A DNA stretch of 64,000 nt, from contig JNVV01000005.1 of NCBI GenBank assembly GCA_000733355.1, forward strand, positions 844,649 to 908,648, in the 5' to 3' direction. Both the position numbers and the translations under genes were made by a program. This DNA is from Falciphora oryzae (lineage: Eukaryota > Ascomycota > Sordariomycetes > Magnaporthales > Magnaporthaceae). Every line of letters starts with the position of its first letter. The first letter of the stretch is position 1. Below, in pieces: positions 11,687-24,861 of this stretch. The notes beneath the pieces were generated by a model. That model was not told where the DNA came from and made no database searches. It saw only the letters and a list, made by a program, of their open reading frames with translations.

Positions 11687-14600
11687 ATGGCACCAACGCG
11701 CCGAAGTGCGGCGGCTGCCGCTGCCGAGGAGGAGTCGGAACCCGAGGAGGGACTTGTCAGGCTCAAGTTCGACCAGCCCTTGACTTGGAGGGCCGGCAAG
11801 CCCATCCAGACCGGCGAGCTGCACCGCCGACTCGACGCGCTTTCCAAGGAGCTGTCCGAGCTGGAGCAGGAGACGACAGACAAGGACTCGTTGACTAAGG
11901 TCGCTAAGGAACTCGTCTCCCACAACCTGCTCACCCACAAGGACAAGGGTGTCAAGGCCTTTGTCGCGTGCTGCCTCGTCGACATTCTCAGGGTTTGCGC
12001 ACCGAACGCGCCCTTCACGCCGGCTCAGCTCAAGGTAGAATTAACCCCAGATCTGTCCTGCGCAATACTCAGCCCAGTATCGTCCTCACGGCTGATTCTT
12101 CCGTGATGCTGACCGGATACATCATCCCAGGATGTATTCAACCTTTTTATCACGTCCATCTTCCCCGCGCTCCAGGACCCGAGCCACACGTACAATACGC
12201 AGCACAAGTATGTTCTCAGCTCGCTCGCAGAGGTCCAGAGCATCGTCCTGCTCAACGACATCGACAACAACGAGGCCCTGCTCCTCCACCTTTTCTCCAC
12301 CTTTTTCGACGCCGTCTCTGGCCCCAAGTCTGCCTCTGGGGAGCGGATATCGAAGGATGTGGAGCTTCATATGGTGGATGTGCTCGTGACCGTTATCGAC
12401 GAGGGTACGGGCCTGCCGGGGAAAGTCGTCGATGTCATCATGGCGCAGTTCCTGCGAGCTGCAGCCCCGGGTGGTGGCGCCAAGGACAGGTCCGGGGTGG
12501 ACGAGGGCCAATCGACTCTTCTGCTCAAGACCGAGCCTGAGGCCTACCAGATGGCGAAGCAAGTGTGCAACAGCTGTCCAGACAAGATGGCACGCTTTGT
12601 AGCCCAATACTTTGGCGACGTAATCATGGACGTGACCAACCTTGGCGGAAGGTCCAATGGGCACAAAGGTGGCGATGAGTCTGAGGAGGAGGAGGCGGTC
12701 AGCGGCCCGTCAGAGTCCGACCTCAAGGAGCTGAGGAAAGCCCACCAGCTCCTTAGGGAACTATGGAGGGCGTGTCCGTTGATTCTCCCCAACGTCATAG
12801 CTCAGGTCGACGCGGAGCTGAATGCTGAGAACCTCCACCTGCGCCAGCTGGCGACTGAGACCCTGGGAGACATGATTTCAGGCATAGGCGCAGCGGGGCC
12901 GCCCCCCCCTCCCGTTATCGACCCTGCGGCGTATCCGCCTCCTACACTGGCGGACACGGATGAGTCCGACGCGACGCCCCCAGCAAACGTCTTGACCGCT
13001 CCCTTCTCCCCTCAGTCGTTTGCGCAGACGCACCCCTCGGTATTCCACAACTTTGTCAACAGGAAGAACGACAAAAGTCCCGCCGTCCGCACCGCCTGGA
13101 CAACCGCCGTCGGTTATATCCTCTCGACCTCGGCTGGAGGGGTTGGTCTCAGCCGAGATGAGGAGTCGGTGCTGGTCAAGGGGCTAGCGGAGAAAATCGG
13201 GGACAGCGATGACAGGGTGCGGCTGGCCGCTATTAGGGCTATCGAGTGCTTCAGCTTCCGTGAGGTCATCACGAAGCTCGCGCCAGACGGAAGCGTTACC
13301 AAGGAGGGCTCGGTTCTCGGCAACCTGGGCGACCGGATCCGTGATCGCAAGTCCACGGTCAGAGTCGAAGCTATGACCTTGCTGGGCAAGCTGTGGGCCG
13401 CATCCACCGGGGAGCTGGTTTCGAACCCGGAGACGGTCACAGCCCTGGCTGGAATCCCCAGTCGCATCTTCAGCACAGTGTACGTGAACGACCCAGAAAT
13501 CAACAAACTCCTAGACCGGGTACGGTTCGAGGTCCTTGTTCCGCTATCGTTCCCGAATATGCCAAAGAAGTCCGCGAAGAACACCAATGGCGGGTCCCAA
13601 GCACAGTCGCAAACACAACCTGCTTTCGACCCAGACGCTATCAGGGCGCATCGGATCTTACTGATGGCCGGCTCGATGGACACAAACAACAAGAAGGCGT
13701 TTTTGTCTCTCCAGAACCGCCAGGCCCAGTTTGCCGACTTTGTCGAGAAGTTTGTGGACACGTGCGAGGAGTACAACGGTGGCGTCGGATCCGGCAACGA
13801 GGCCAAGTTGGCAGCCAGGAAAGTGGCCAGCAGCATTGCCTATCTGACCCAATTCTTCCCCGACGAGATCAAGGTGAAGGAGGACCTTCACAAGTTTGCC
13901 AAGGCCAACGACCGCCGCAGCTACTCGCTCATCAAGTACGCCATCAGCCGCGAGTCCGACTTCAAGACGGTGCACAGGGCACTGAAGGAGCTGGCGAAGC
14001 GGTACCAGTCCCAACTGTCCCTTGCGGACACGCTTCTGACCCTGTTGCTGCGCTGTGCCAACATCATGTACAACAAGAGCCACCTGTCAACCTTCCTCGA
14101 GTACTCCAAGACCGACCAGGACGGCTTGTCTGCGATCGCGCACGAGATCCTGAATGAGATCTCGCAGAAGAACCCGACCTTGTTCAAGACTCATATCGGG
14201 TCATTGTGCAAGGACTTGCAGGATGAGGCGCCCACGGCCAACAAACCCAACGAACCAATCGTCGTTGAGACACTAAAAGCATGCGCCTCCTTTGCAGCCA
14301 AGTATCCTCAAGACATTCCCAGCGACAACAGCTTCAACCAGACCCTGGTGAACTATGCTCTTTATGGGAAACCGCCAAAGGCGGCAAAGTATGCGGTCAA
14401 CGTACTGCTCACCCGCGCAGATGACAAGGGCATGGTGGCTGCCACTGGTCTCCTACAGAAGATCATGAAAGACTTCAAATACGGAGCACCCCACTTTCTC
14501 AACAAGTTGGCCGCCATCTGCCAACTGGGGCTACTCGCTCCCAAGGTGGCAGACGACTATGAGGATACTATTCTCGACATGGCCTTGGAACAGATCCTCA

Positions 14601-16361
14601 AGAAAGTTCGCACGCAGGAGCCAGCGCCGGAAGGAGGTTGGGTAGAGGATGCAGACATGGACGAGGAATGCCAGGCCAAGCTGCTTTCCGTGAAGATCCT
14701 GGCGAACCGACTACGCTCCGTTTCTGACATTGAGGCGGCAAGAAAGAGCTCAGAGACTGTTTTCAAGCTTCTTAGAGAGCTTGTCACAAAGGAGGGCGAG
14801 GTCTGTAAGGAGAAGCCGACGCCGATCCACCACAGGAAACGGCTGCGGCTGCTCGCAGCACAGCTGATGCTGAAGATCGCCACCAAATTCGACGACCTGG
14901 TGTCACCCTCGGACTTTAACAAACTCGCAGAGGTGGCCCAAGACGTCTCTGGTCACGTCAGGCGCCGCTTCATCGAGAAACTGCAAAAGTATCTCGCCCT
15001 CGGGAAGCTGCGGGCACGATTCTATACCATCATATTCATGACCGCCTACGAGCCGAGCGAGCAGTTCAGACACGACATCGAGGTTTGGATCCGATCTCGC
15101 GTGCGACACCTCCAGGGGTCCAACGCCGGACTGGACTCGATTTTGCCGCGTCTCATCTCCCTCCTTGCCCACCATCCCGACTTCGATTCGGACCTCGACA
15201 GCCTTGTAAGCCAGGGTCATTACATCCTGTACTACATCAGCAACGTCGCGACAGAGTCCAATCTGGGTCTGATCCAGAAGTACGCCGAGCGAACCAAGCA
15301 GGTGTACGACGGCATAGACGAGGAAAAGAGCGAAAACATTTACGTTTTGTGTGATCTTGCGCTCGCCGTTATCAAGGCGTGGCAAGAGAAGCGAGGCTGG
15401 ACGTCAGCGCCATACCCTGGCAAGGTCGGTCTGCCGAAGGGATTGTTCAAGAGTCTGCCGTCTCATGACGCCGCTCAGCGCATCGCAGACAAGCAGTGGA
15501 TCCCCGACGGCGTTGACGAGAAGCTTGAGGAGTTGATCAGGTCGATCGACCGCAAAAAGGTATGTCCGAACGATACACTTCGTATGCCAGTCTTTCGCCA
15601 AGAATACAGAATACATTGGTATACTAACACCCATACAGAAGCGCAAGCATGACGATCGCACAGATCAACAGAACCCCGCAAAGAAGGCAAGGCCAGCAAA
15701 GTCGTCCCATCCCAAGGAACGAAAGACACCCAAGCCTCCCAAGAAGTCGTCTTCTTCGAGATCGAAGCCGTCGAAACCTAAGAAGGCGGCTGCTTCGTCT
15801 TCGTCGCCAGTGCCAGATCATGAGCGTCGCCGAAGCGGGCGTTCGAGGCTGAGCAAGTCGTACATGGAGCGCGACTCGTCTGAGGACGATGAAGAGATGC
15901 TCGAGGGCGTAGCTGAATGGGACTACGAGAGCGGTAGTGACGCAGAGGAACCGCGGCCACACGACTCTAAGCGCCAGCCTGCCGTTGCGGACTCTGATGA
16001 CTCTGGATCACCCTTGAGCTCGCCAGAGCCCATGCAAGAGGATGAAAAGGAGGAGGAAAAGGCAGAGGAGGCGACCACTGCCGCTAATGACGAGGGTGCT
16101 GACGCCGACGAGGAGGATCAGGGCGGTGAGGAGGAGAAGGAAGAGGAAGAGGTAGAGGAGACGGCTAGACCAACGAGGTCAAATGGGAGGAGGGCAGCAG
16201 CGTCTAGGTCGGCCAAAGCAACGCCTAAGAAGCCGGCCAGCATGGGAAAATCTGGAGCTAAGGCGACCACAGCGACGACGACGAGACTGGCGACGAGGGC
16301 CAAGCCGAGGACAAGACAAAAGAAAGAGGCGGACGACATGGAGGAGGACAGTGACGAATAG
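11687..16361 (+). CDS. PDS5: Sister chromatid cohesion protein Pds5
   Basis: Three exons, 11687-12034, 12131-15559 and 15639-16361, give 1499 residues; all joins are phase 0 with clean GTAGAA/GTATGT donors and CAG acceptors. The N-terminal and central parts are all-helical HEAT-repeat sequence, with the family's characteristic stretches, for example LVSHNLLTHKDKGVKAFVAC, DVFNLFITSIFPALQDP and NKKAFLSLQNRQAQFADFV. The last 240 residues are lysine-rich, then strongly acidic (Glu runs), then basic with short TRLATRAKPRTRQKKE-type patches, typical of the disordered Pds5 tail. Pds5 binds the Scc1/Scc3 part of cohesin, and with Wpl1 and Eco1 controls cohesin release and acetylation in the nucleus; in the Sordaria relative (Spo76) it is needed for meiotic chromosome structure. 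Length fits the family (yeast 1277, filamentous fungi about 1500). Very confident. Confidence 0.95.
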
Positions 16362-17117
16362 TGTGCGACTGCGAACTGCGAATACCTTTTTTTTTTTTTT
16401 TTTTTTCCTTCTCCCTCATTCCTTCTTTTTCGTTTTAATGTGACCTGGATATAACCCGCCATTTCCCTCTTCCTCGATCTCGGGCGACTGTTTTATTTCT
16501 GGGCAGGAACAGCTTTCTAAAGATGCGCGTCAGTTGAGCTTAATGTATCGGACGAGGTGTGTGGATTGCCTGTAAACCTCGTTATCTCTATGCGTTTCTC
16601 ACCTGCCCCTTGATATTTCTACTTGCAAGCCAGCATCCATCTTTTTGGCAATGGCCATGATCCTTTAATTATACCCCTTTCGCCAGGTGTTGTACGTGTT
16701 GTTTTTATATAACCCAGCGCAAATTTTCTGTCATCGATGCCCGTAAGGAGACGAAGAGACGAATCTCGTGTACGTGAGAATATTGTTCTTAAAAAAAAAG
16801 GGATCGGGGTATAGATGTTGAACCCGTTGGTGATTCTCCATACTCTAGCTGACAAGGCATCTGTCTGGTCTGCCCTGTGTATGGCAGTCGAGGCCCGCAC
16901 AATATCTTCACGGGGAGCGCAGCCAAATGGACGGTTTGCCAAGGCGTTTGGAGCAGGCGGACACGCGGATATCTCGCTCCAGCGGCGATGGAAGTAAGCA
17001 AGCACAGTGGTATGCCAGCCGAGTCTCACCTAATATACACGTAAACTATCTACACTAGCAGCCTGCGAGTGCCTGTAGCAAGCCCCTCCGGCCGGCGAGA
17101 CTATATCAAGCTGGAAC
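16362..17117. other. 3' intergenic region between converging PDS5 and MSS51
   Basis: About 755 bases holding the 3' ends of both genes. A 20-base poly-T run is at 16387-16406, just past the PDS5 stop. No gene is visible. Confidence 0.5.
16387..16406. repeat. Poly-T run (20)
   Basis: Just downstream of the PDS5 stop codon, in its 3' region. Confidence 0.9.
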
Positions 17118-18820
17118 TTATACCTGGGCGGTCCCAGACTCATCCTTTCTTGTCGTCTCATACCTATCAATGTGGTTATCATGTGTTAGTTATTTCTCCG
17201 AAAATAAGACTTCAATTGTTCACTTGAGGGGACGTACCTCTTGCCGCGGAAGGCCCAAACGCCCCAGTTGCCGCAGTTGACGTCCTGGGGGTCGAGGTCG
17301 TTGAGGTCCCAGCGCAGGCTGCGGAAGGTGTTCTCGCCGGGCTCCATGAGGATGTCGAACTCGCCGGCCACGGTGCGGTGGACCCAGTCGATGTCGCGCT
17401 CCATGTCGTACTGGGTGTAGCCGGTGCAGATGATCGGGGCTTTGGTCTCGAGAAGCATGGGCACCGTCTCGGCCCACTCGTGGGCGCTGGCCGGGTGGCC
17501 CAGGCCAGGGTGGAAGAGGACGAAGCAGTCGAAGTAGGGGTCGTGCGGGTAGAAGAGGCCGGTCCGGTGGATGGTGTGCCAGTAGTCGACGATGGTGCTG
17601 ATCTTCATGTTGTGCCAGATGCGGTCCTCGACGACGGCGCCGAAGGGGTTCTCGGGCGTGCGGGGCGGCAGGGGGAACTCGTCGTCCCGGTTCGCCATGC
17701 TCTCCGGGCCGACGAAGACCAGGTGCAGGCGCGCGCCGGGGAACAGGTGCGACAGCTGCACCCAGACGTTGCGGGGCAGGGAGGACTCGGCGCGCGCGCC
17801 CAGGATGAAGATGCGCACGGCGGGGGCCTCGCGGCGCAGGCCCTTGACGGTTGTGTCGCCGCCGGTCTTGGGCGGGTGGAGCGTGTACCGCAGGGCTTTT
17901 CGTTTGGAAAGAGATGTCAGCTTTGGCTTTTGTCATTGACAAGACCAAATGTACGTACCGCTCAAGCTCTTGAGGCCCTCAGGGGTCAGGCGGCCGCCGG
18001 GGCGGATGTGGTATGGGCTGAGCTCGTGGAGGATGCTGGCGATGGTGAGCGGGTAGGTCAGGAGCCGTGTGGCCTGGCGCATGCTGCGGTCGTCGTTGAT
18101 GGCGTGGAACCCCCTGGTGTACAGCAGGGTGTCCCAGTTGGTCATGTTGACGAGGGCCTCGTCCATCTGGGGCCCCGCGTACTCGAACTCGGGGAAGAAG
18201 CGGCCGGACCTCAGGTCGTGGTCGTCCTCGTTGATCTGGCGCAGGACGTCGCAGATCTCGAGGTGGGCCTCGTACTGGTCGGCCCAGTGCTCCTTGCTGC
18301 AGGCCACGGGGACGCCGCAGTCCGGGCACTCGAAGTCGACGTGCGCGGGGGCCAGGGTCGCGCCCTCGGCCGGCGGGCACAGCTCGCCGTCCTGGATGCG
18401 CGCCATGCGGTGGTCCGGGTGCGGGCAGTAGGCGTGCTGCCGGATGTAGGCGGCGCGCTTGCGGATCTCGGGGATGGGCGAGCTGGTGAAGGAGTGGAAG
18501 AGGTCGTCGGCGCGGAGGACTCGCTTCTGCGGCGTATCGGGTGTTGCGGCTGCCGATGCTTGTGAGGAGAAGGAGTTGGTCTGTCGGGGCCCATGGCTGC
18601 AAGTCGTCAGGGGCGTACTGCTACTGCTGTGACTGCTGCACCTTGGTGTTGCTGTTGTTGTTGCCGCTGCGACTGCTGATCGCCTCGGGCTGTTCGCAGA
18701 AGCGGCGTATAGGCGGCGCGGGACTGTGCGGGAGGCCAATTGCCTCGTCATATGTCGCGAGCATGGGCGGCACAGCGTCGCAAGAGCTGCGCGCACCGCG
18801 GGCTCAGCTGTCGACGCCAT
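17118..18820 (-). CDS. MSS51: Mss51, mitochondrial COX1 translational activator
   Basis: Three exons from the right: 18820-17959, 17895-17238 and 17163-17118; 521 residues. The small last exon (46 nt) is needed because the conserved end AFRGKRY is split by a GTACGT donor; the final residues are ETTRKDESGTAQV. The first ~100 residues are rich in Arg, Ser and Ala with few acids, as in a mitochondrial presequence. Next comes a zinc-binding segment with Cys/His pairs (CPHPDH, CPDCG, CSKEHW, HLEICD), then the conserved Mss51 body, including RSGRFFPEFEY, NMTNWDTLLYTRGF and ESMANRDDEFPLPPRTPENP. Mss51 activates COX1 mRNA translation and binds new Cox1 in the inner membrane, coupling synthesis to complex IV assembly and haem status. 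It shares a short promoter region with RSE1. Very confident in family. Confidence 0.93.
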
Positions 18821-19209
18821 TATGAATGCTTCGCAGACCAGCTGGGTTCTTTCCAGCGAGGAGGGGCTCTTCGTTTTGTGGACTGACAGCCCAGCTCGTG
18901 ATATTCTCATCCCAGAACTCCCAGCTCGATACGTTCCGCGCCCCACCTTCAGACTGTAAAAGCGGGTCCGCCAACTATGTGATTTTTTTCTGTCAAGCTC
19001 GAGGCGCGCCACCGCCAGCCGCGTGCGGAGCTCGACATCACCGTGGCACCCGAGGATTGATTTTTCAAACTCACGCCGCTTTCCTGCCACGGGAGCCTCG
19101 CTTGCCAGCTACAACAGCTAGCGGTGTCAAAGCCTGCGGCTCGCCCGATCCTGCGCACCGACATTGATTGACGAGACGCCGCGCAGGCTGCTGCGCACCC
19201 TCGGACAGG
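18821..19209. promoter_or_regulatory. Shared divergent promoter of MSS51 and RSE1
   Basis: Only 389 bases separate the two start codons, so both promoters and leaders must be packed here. No TATA box stands out. Transcription of the two genes may be coupled, but that is inference from distance only. Confidence 0.55.
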
Positions 19210-22200
19210 ATGGCGACCACGTCCAACATGTTCATGTACTCTCTGACGATCCAGCCCCCGTCAAACATCAACAGAGCCATCCTCGGCCAGTTTTCCGGCA
19301 CCAAGGAGCAGCAGATCGTCGCCGCCTCTGGCTCGCGCCTCACTCTTCTGCGCCCCGACCCGACGCAGGGCAAAATCCTCCCCATCGTCTCGCACGATGT
19401 CTTCGGCATCATCCGCGACCTCTCGTCGTTCCGCCTCGCTGGGAGCAACAAAGGTGCGCACCCATCTCTCACCCTCACTGTCGGCAGCCACTTAGTGACT
19501 TGAAGCCGGGTTGCGAGACCCATAGGCGACACCCTCCGATGGTAGCGTGATGCCGTTCGGGAGGCGCGCCAGAGGCTGGGGCCTGGCTTGCCGGGACGAG
19601 GCTCCCAGGACCTCGATTTGGCCTTTCGCAGGAATATGCTAATACGCTGCGCTGTCGCTCGTCTACCACCAGACTACATAATCATTGCTAGCGACTCCGG
19701 CAGGATCACCATCATCGAGTACCTGCCAGCCAAGAACAGGTTTCACAGGATCCATCTCGAGACCTTTGGCAAATCGGGTGTGCGCCGTGTCATCCCGGGC
19801 CAGTATCTAGCCGCTGACCCTAAGGGTCGCGCCTGCCTGATTGCCTCGGTCGAGCGCTGCAAGCTGGTCTACGTGCTCAACCGCAACTCCCAGGCTGAGC
19901 TCACCATCTCGTCTCCGCTCGAGGCCCACAAGAACGGCACCCTGACGCTCTCGCTCGTGGCCCTCGATGTCGGCTACTCGAATCCCGTCTTCGCCGCCCT
20001 CGAGGTCGACTACACCGATGCCGATCAGGACCCTAGGGGCGAGGCCTACCAGAATGTCGAGACGGTGCTCAACTACTACGAGCTCGATCTGGGTCTCAAC
20101 CATGTTGTCCGGAAGTGGTTCGACGTGGTTGACCCTACCGCCAACTTGCTCTTCCAGGTCCCGGGAGGCAGCGATGGCCCCAGCGGAGTCCTGGTCTGTG
20201 GCGAAGAGAACATTACGTACAGGCACTCTAACCAAGATGCCTTCCGCGTCCCGATCCCTAGGCGCAAGGGCGCTACCGAGGACCCCAACAGGAAACGCAA
20301 CATCGTCTCTGGCGTCATGCACAAGCTCAAGGGAAGCGCCGGCGCGTTCTTTTTCCTGCTTCAGACTGAGGACGGAGATCTGTTCAAGGTCACCATCGAC
20401 ATGTTGGAAGATGCAGAGGGCAACCCGACCGGTGAAGTGCAGAGGCTGAAGATCAAGTACTTTGACACGATTCCCGTCTCAAGCAACCTGTGCATTCTGA
20501 AGAGCGGCTTCCTGTTCGTTGCGAGCGAGTTCGGCAACCACCACTTCTACCAGTTCGAGAAGCTCGGTGACGACGACGAGGAGCTGGAGTTCAGCAGCGA
20601 GAACTTCCCGTCAGACCCCGCAGAGGCCTACGAGCCTGTTTACTTCTATCCCAGACCAACCGAGAACTTGGCCCTGGTTGAGAGCGTCGAGTCTATGAAC
20701 CCGCTGATGGACCTCAAGGTTGCCAACCTGACGGATGAGGATGCGCCGCAGATTTATACTGTCTCGGGCAATGGCGCACGGAGCACCTTCCGCATGCTCA
20801 AGCATGGCCTCGAGGTGAACGAGATTGTGGCGTCGCAGCTCCCGGGCACTCCCTCGGCTGTGTGGACGACCAAACTGGCCCGCGACGACCAGTACGATTC
20901 GTACATTGTGCTTTCCTTTACCAACGGAACCCTTGTTCTCAGCATCGGTGAGACGGTCGAGGAGGTCAGCGATACGGGCTTTCTGTCGTCGGTGTCCACC
21001 CTGGCGGTCCAACAGCTCGGCGAGGATGGGCTGGTCCAGGTGCATCCCAGGGGAATCCGACACATCCGTAAAGGTGTTGTAAACGAGTGGCCGACACCCC
21101 AGCATCGATCAATCGTTGCAGCTGCCACCAACGAGAGGCAGGTAGCTGTCGCGCTCAGCAGCGGAGAGATTGTGTACTTCGAGATGGACACGGATGGATC
21201 GCTGGCCGAGTACGACGAGAGGAAGGAGATGTCCGGCACAGTCACCAGTCTGAGCCTGGGAGAGGTTCCAGAGGGCCGGCTGAGGAGTTCATTCCTCGCC
21301 GTCGGCTGTGACGACTGCACTGTCAGGATCCTGAGTCTCGACCCTGAGTCCACGCTCGATAACAAGTCGGTGCAGGCTCTGACCGCCGCCCCTTCGGCCC
21401 TGTCCATTATGGCCATGGAGGACTCGTCCTCAGGCGGCACCACTCTTTACTTGCATATCGGCCTTAACTCTGGAGTCTACCTGCGCACCGTCCTCGACGA
21501 GGTGACGGGTGAGCTGACAGATACCCGACAAAAGTTCCTGGGGCCAAAGGCTGTGAGGCTTTTCCAGGTCTCGGTGCAAGGCATGACGTGTGTGCTCGCC
21601 CTGAGCTCGCGGTCGTGGCTTGGCTACTCAGATCCGATCAGCAAGGGTTTCACCATGACGCCGCTAAGCTATGAGGAGCTCGAATGGGGATGGAACTTCC
21701 GCAGCGAGCAGTGCGAGGAGGGCATGGTGGGCGTCCAGGGACAATTCCTTCGGTATGTGAACTCATTTTCTTTTTATTATTCCCCCTTTCTCCCTCCCCT
21801 CTACAATCCGTGTTGCTATGATGAGGTTAGAGAGATTGAAGCTACGGCTTATGAGTTTTTTGATGTCGTATTCGCGTACGATACCAATTGTTCCTTCTGA
21901 GACACATGGACAATTTCATCCCTTGATACTGCTTCCCTTGATACTGCTTGCGCTTTGAATGTGGGCGGATTCAACAGCTAACCTTCTCTGCGCACCAGGA
22001 TTTGCGCTATTGGCAAGCTGGGTGATAACATCATCCAGAAGTCCATTCCTCTCGCATACACCCCCAAGAAGCTGATCAAGAACCCCACACACCCAATTTT
22101 CTACACCATTGAGGCGGAGAACAATACGCTCCCTCCAGAACTGAGAGAGCAGCTCTTGGCGGCGCCGACAGCTGTTAATGGGGATACCAGGGTCCTGCCG

Positions 22201-23325
22201 CCTGAGGAGTTTGGATACCCTCGGGGTAACGGACGATGGGCATCGTGTATCAGCGTCGTTGACCCACTGGGCGATGGCGAAGAGCGTGAGCCTAGCGTTC
22301 TGCAACGGATCCACTTAGAGAACAACGAAGCTGCCGTCAGCGTGGCTGTCGTTCCATTCGCGTCACAGGACAGCGAAAGCTTCCTTGTCGTGGGCACAGG
22401 CAAGGACATGGTGCTGAACCCACGGCGCTTTACCGAGGGCTATATCCACGTGTACCGATTCCTCGAGGACGGTAGGGAGCTTGAGTTCATCCACAAGACG
22501 AAGGTCGAGGAGCCCCCAATGGCGCTGCTGCCGTTCCAGGGCAAGCTGGTGGCGGGCATCGGCCGGATGCTGAGGATATACGATCTGGGGTTGCGACAGC
22601 TGCTGCGGAAAGCCCAGTCCGAGGTGTCGCCGCGGGTCATTGTGTCGCTACAAACCCAAGGCAGCCGGATTGTTGTCGGGGATTCCCAGCACGGACTGGT
22701 TTACGTCGCCTACAAACATGAGGCCAACAAGCTGATACCGTTCGCGGACGATTCGATACAGCGTTGGACAACCTGCTCCACCATGGTGGACTACGAGTCT
22801 ACGGCGGGTGGCGACAAATTTGGCAACATCTGGATCCTGCGATGCCCCGAGAAGGCCAGCCAAGAGGCAGACGAGCCAGGGTCCGAGGTGCATCTCATCC
22901 ACGCAAGAGACTACCTGCACGGCACATCCAACCGGTTGGCGCTGATGGCGCACGTGTACACGCAGGACATCCCCACAAGCATCTGCAAGACCAACCTGGT
23001 GGTGGGTGGCCAGGAGGTGCTGCTGTGGGGAGGAATCCAGGGCACGATTGGGGTCCTGATACCGTTTGTGAGCCGCGAAGACGCCGACTTCTTTCAGACG
23101 CTTGAGCAGCACATGCGGAGCGAGGACCCGCCTCTTGCGGGCAGAGACCACTTGATTTACCGGGGCTACTACGTGCCCGTCAAGGGGGTAATCGATGGAG
23201 ACCTCTGCGAGCGCTTCACCATGCTCCCCAACGATAAGAAGCAGATGATCGCCGGCGAGCTGGATCGCTCCGTCAGAGAGATTGAGCGCAAGATTTCCGA
23301 CATAAGGACTCGGTCTGCGTTCTAA
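19210..23325 (+). CDS. RSE1: Pre-mRNA splicing factor Rse1 (SF3b subunit 3 / SAP130)
   Basis: Three exons, 19210-19453, 19673-21752 and 21999-23325, give 1216 residues, the usual length of the family. The first join (G+AC) restores [20 protein letters not shown]. The second (CG+G) restores [14 protein letters not shown]. Sequence is typical of the three seven-bladed beta-propeller CPSF160/DDB1/SAP130 fold; the hallmark stretches [40 protein letters not shown] and [21 protein letters not shown] are present. In the nucleus Rse1 sits in SF3b of the U2 snRNP and supports branch-site recognition. The introns (219 and 246 nt) are among the longest in the window. I chose the ATG at 19210 because the family begins with a Met-containing peptide ending [11 protein letters not shown]. 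Very confident. Confidence 0.96.
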
Positions 23326-23648
23326 TCATGGGGATCTGCTTGCCCTGGCCTCTGTTCAGGGTGGGAAGGCAACGTGTCATAACATGTTTCTTGTTCCGCG
23401 AATTTTCATTTCGTCTGGAAGTAATACGGTCTCGCGCAAACAGGGTCAGCAGGCAAACGGCGTATAGGATTTCTATGTGGCTGTCTTCTATATATAATGC
23501 AGTAGAGTCTGCGACGTTTATGGGGCACGACAAGACGGGCGTTGATGGGTTTGGGGTTTTGATTAGCCGAGGAATTATCCCCAGATGAGCGCAGCTTGAC
23601 ACAATGAGCAAAGTACGTAGATCACCCTCCACTCTTTCGTCGGTTTGT
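23326..23648. other. 3' intergenic region between converging RSE1 and LysM gene
   Basis: About 320 bases of 3' flanking sequence. Nothing else is seen. Confidence 0.5.
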
Positions 23649-24861
23649 TTATGGTGATGTCAAGTCGGACTGGTCCTTCTTGCGGCCCCTCCTCAGGAAA
23701 GGCGCCTGTGCAGCCCACATCCAGCCGCCCTCGCCGGGGGTTGCGGCGCCGAAGCCCAGGCGGCCCGCGCTCGGCCGAGTGGAGGACGACGAGGACGATT
23801 CTGACGCTGCAGAGGACGGCTTGCCCGCGCTTCTCTTGCTGCTGCTCCCTTTGCTACCGTGCAGCGGGTTGGCGCGCTCCCAGGCCTCGTCAGCAAAGTA
23901 GGCGTCGACGGCGGCGTCGAGGTCGTAGCCGGCCTGCTCGAGGTACAGCAGGGCGACGTCGTAGTCGGCCTCGCGGCAGGCGACCATCCAGCGGCGGATT
24001 TTTGCTTTGCGGCGCTCCTCGGCCTCGCCTTCCACGGGGCGGGGGCTTAGGGATTTGAGTGTTGTGGTGGTGGTTGGGTTCGGGGTGGTGCAGGATGGGG
24101 ATGGGGAGGGGGAGAAGGCAGGGATGACGATGGCGCGCCGGCCGAGGAGTAGGTGGTCGCTGCCCAGGCGGTTGGCGCGGCGCAGGGCGGAGGCGGGGAT
24201 GTTGTAGCGGAGGGAGAGGGAGGGGATGGTGTCGTGGGCGTGGTCGAGGAAGTGGAGGACGTCTTCGTTTGGGGGTGGTTGTGGTGGTTCTGGTGGTGCT
24301 TCGTCTAGTTGGGGGTGGTGATTTTGGTGGTGTTGATGGAGGGGTGCCTTCTCGTCGACGTCCGACTGCTTCTCTATTATCGGTGCTGTCGCTGCTGTGT
24401 ACGGGGGCGGCGGTGTGAGTGGGCGCTGCTGCTGTTGTTGTTGTTGGTCCTTTTTATCCGAGCTAGGGGCTGCCGTCGCTGCTGCCGCCGCCGAACCGTA
24501 CGAAGGCGGGTTTTTGAGGCCGGCGGACGGGATGCTGGGGTCGTGGCCCTCGGTGGATATTTGGCAATAGGGGCAATATGTCGCGAACCGGACGTTTTGC
24601 TGCCATGCTCAAGACCTCTCTATCAGCTTGGAAGTCTAGGGAGGCAAAGAAGCAAAGATAACGGTATCGATGACACACATCGAGACAGCGCCCGCAAATC
24701 ACCCGTGCGCAACACTCGAGTCTTCTGTCCGGGACCTCGTCGACCTTCTCTTTCTCGTTGAAGGACTCGGGGCCGTCGCTGTCGTCGGCCGAGTCGGGCG
24801 CGCGGCGTCGGCGGCGGCTGCCGGAGAGGAGAGTCGCGCAGGTGCAGCACGACTCCTCCAT
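23649..24861 (-). CDS. Zinc-ribbon / LysM / UBA-like protein (intracellular LYSMD-type)
   Basis: Two exons from the right, 24861-24679 and 24599-23649, give 377 residues. The intron (donor GTGTGT, acceptor GGCAG) is phase 0; the join produces CGRCLDQNVRFATYCPYC. The N-terminus has paired cysteines (CCTC, CGRC, CPYC) that could bind zinc. A Gln/Pro-rich linker follows. A LysM motif lies at about residues 174-222, with DTIPSLSLRYNIPASALRRAN and GRRAIVIP. A helical UBA-like segment lies at about 255-302 (ACREADYDVALLYLEQAGYD). There is no signal peptide, so it is not a secreted chitin-binding effector. Similar LysM proteins without a signal peptide (LYSMD class) exist across eukaryotes, with poorly known function. 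The domain calls rest on pattern recognition; a database profile search would settle the C-terminal one. Confidence 0.82.
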
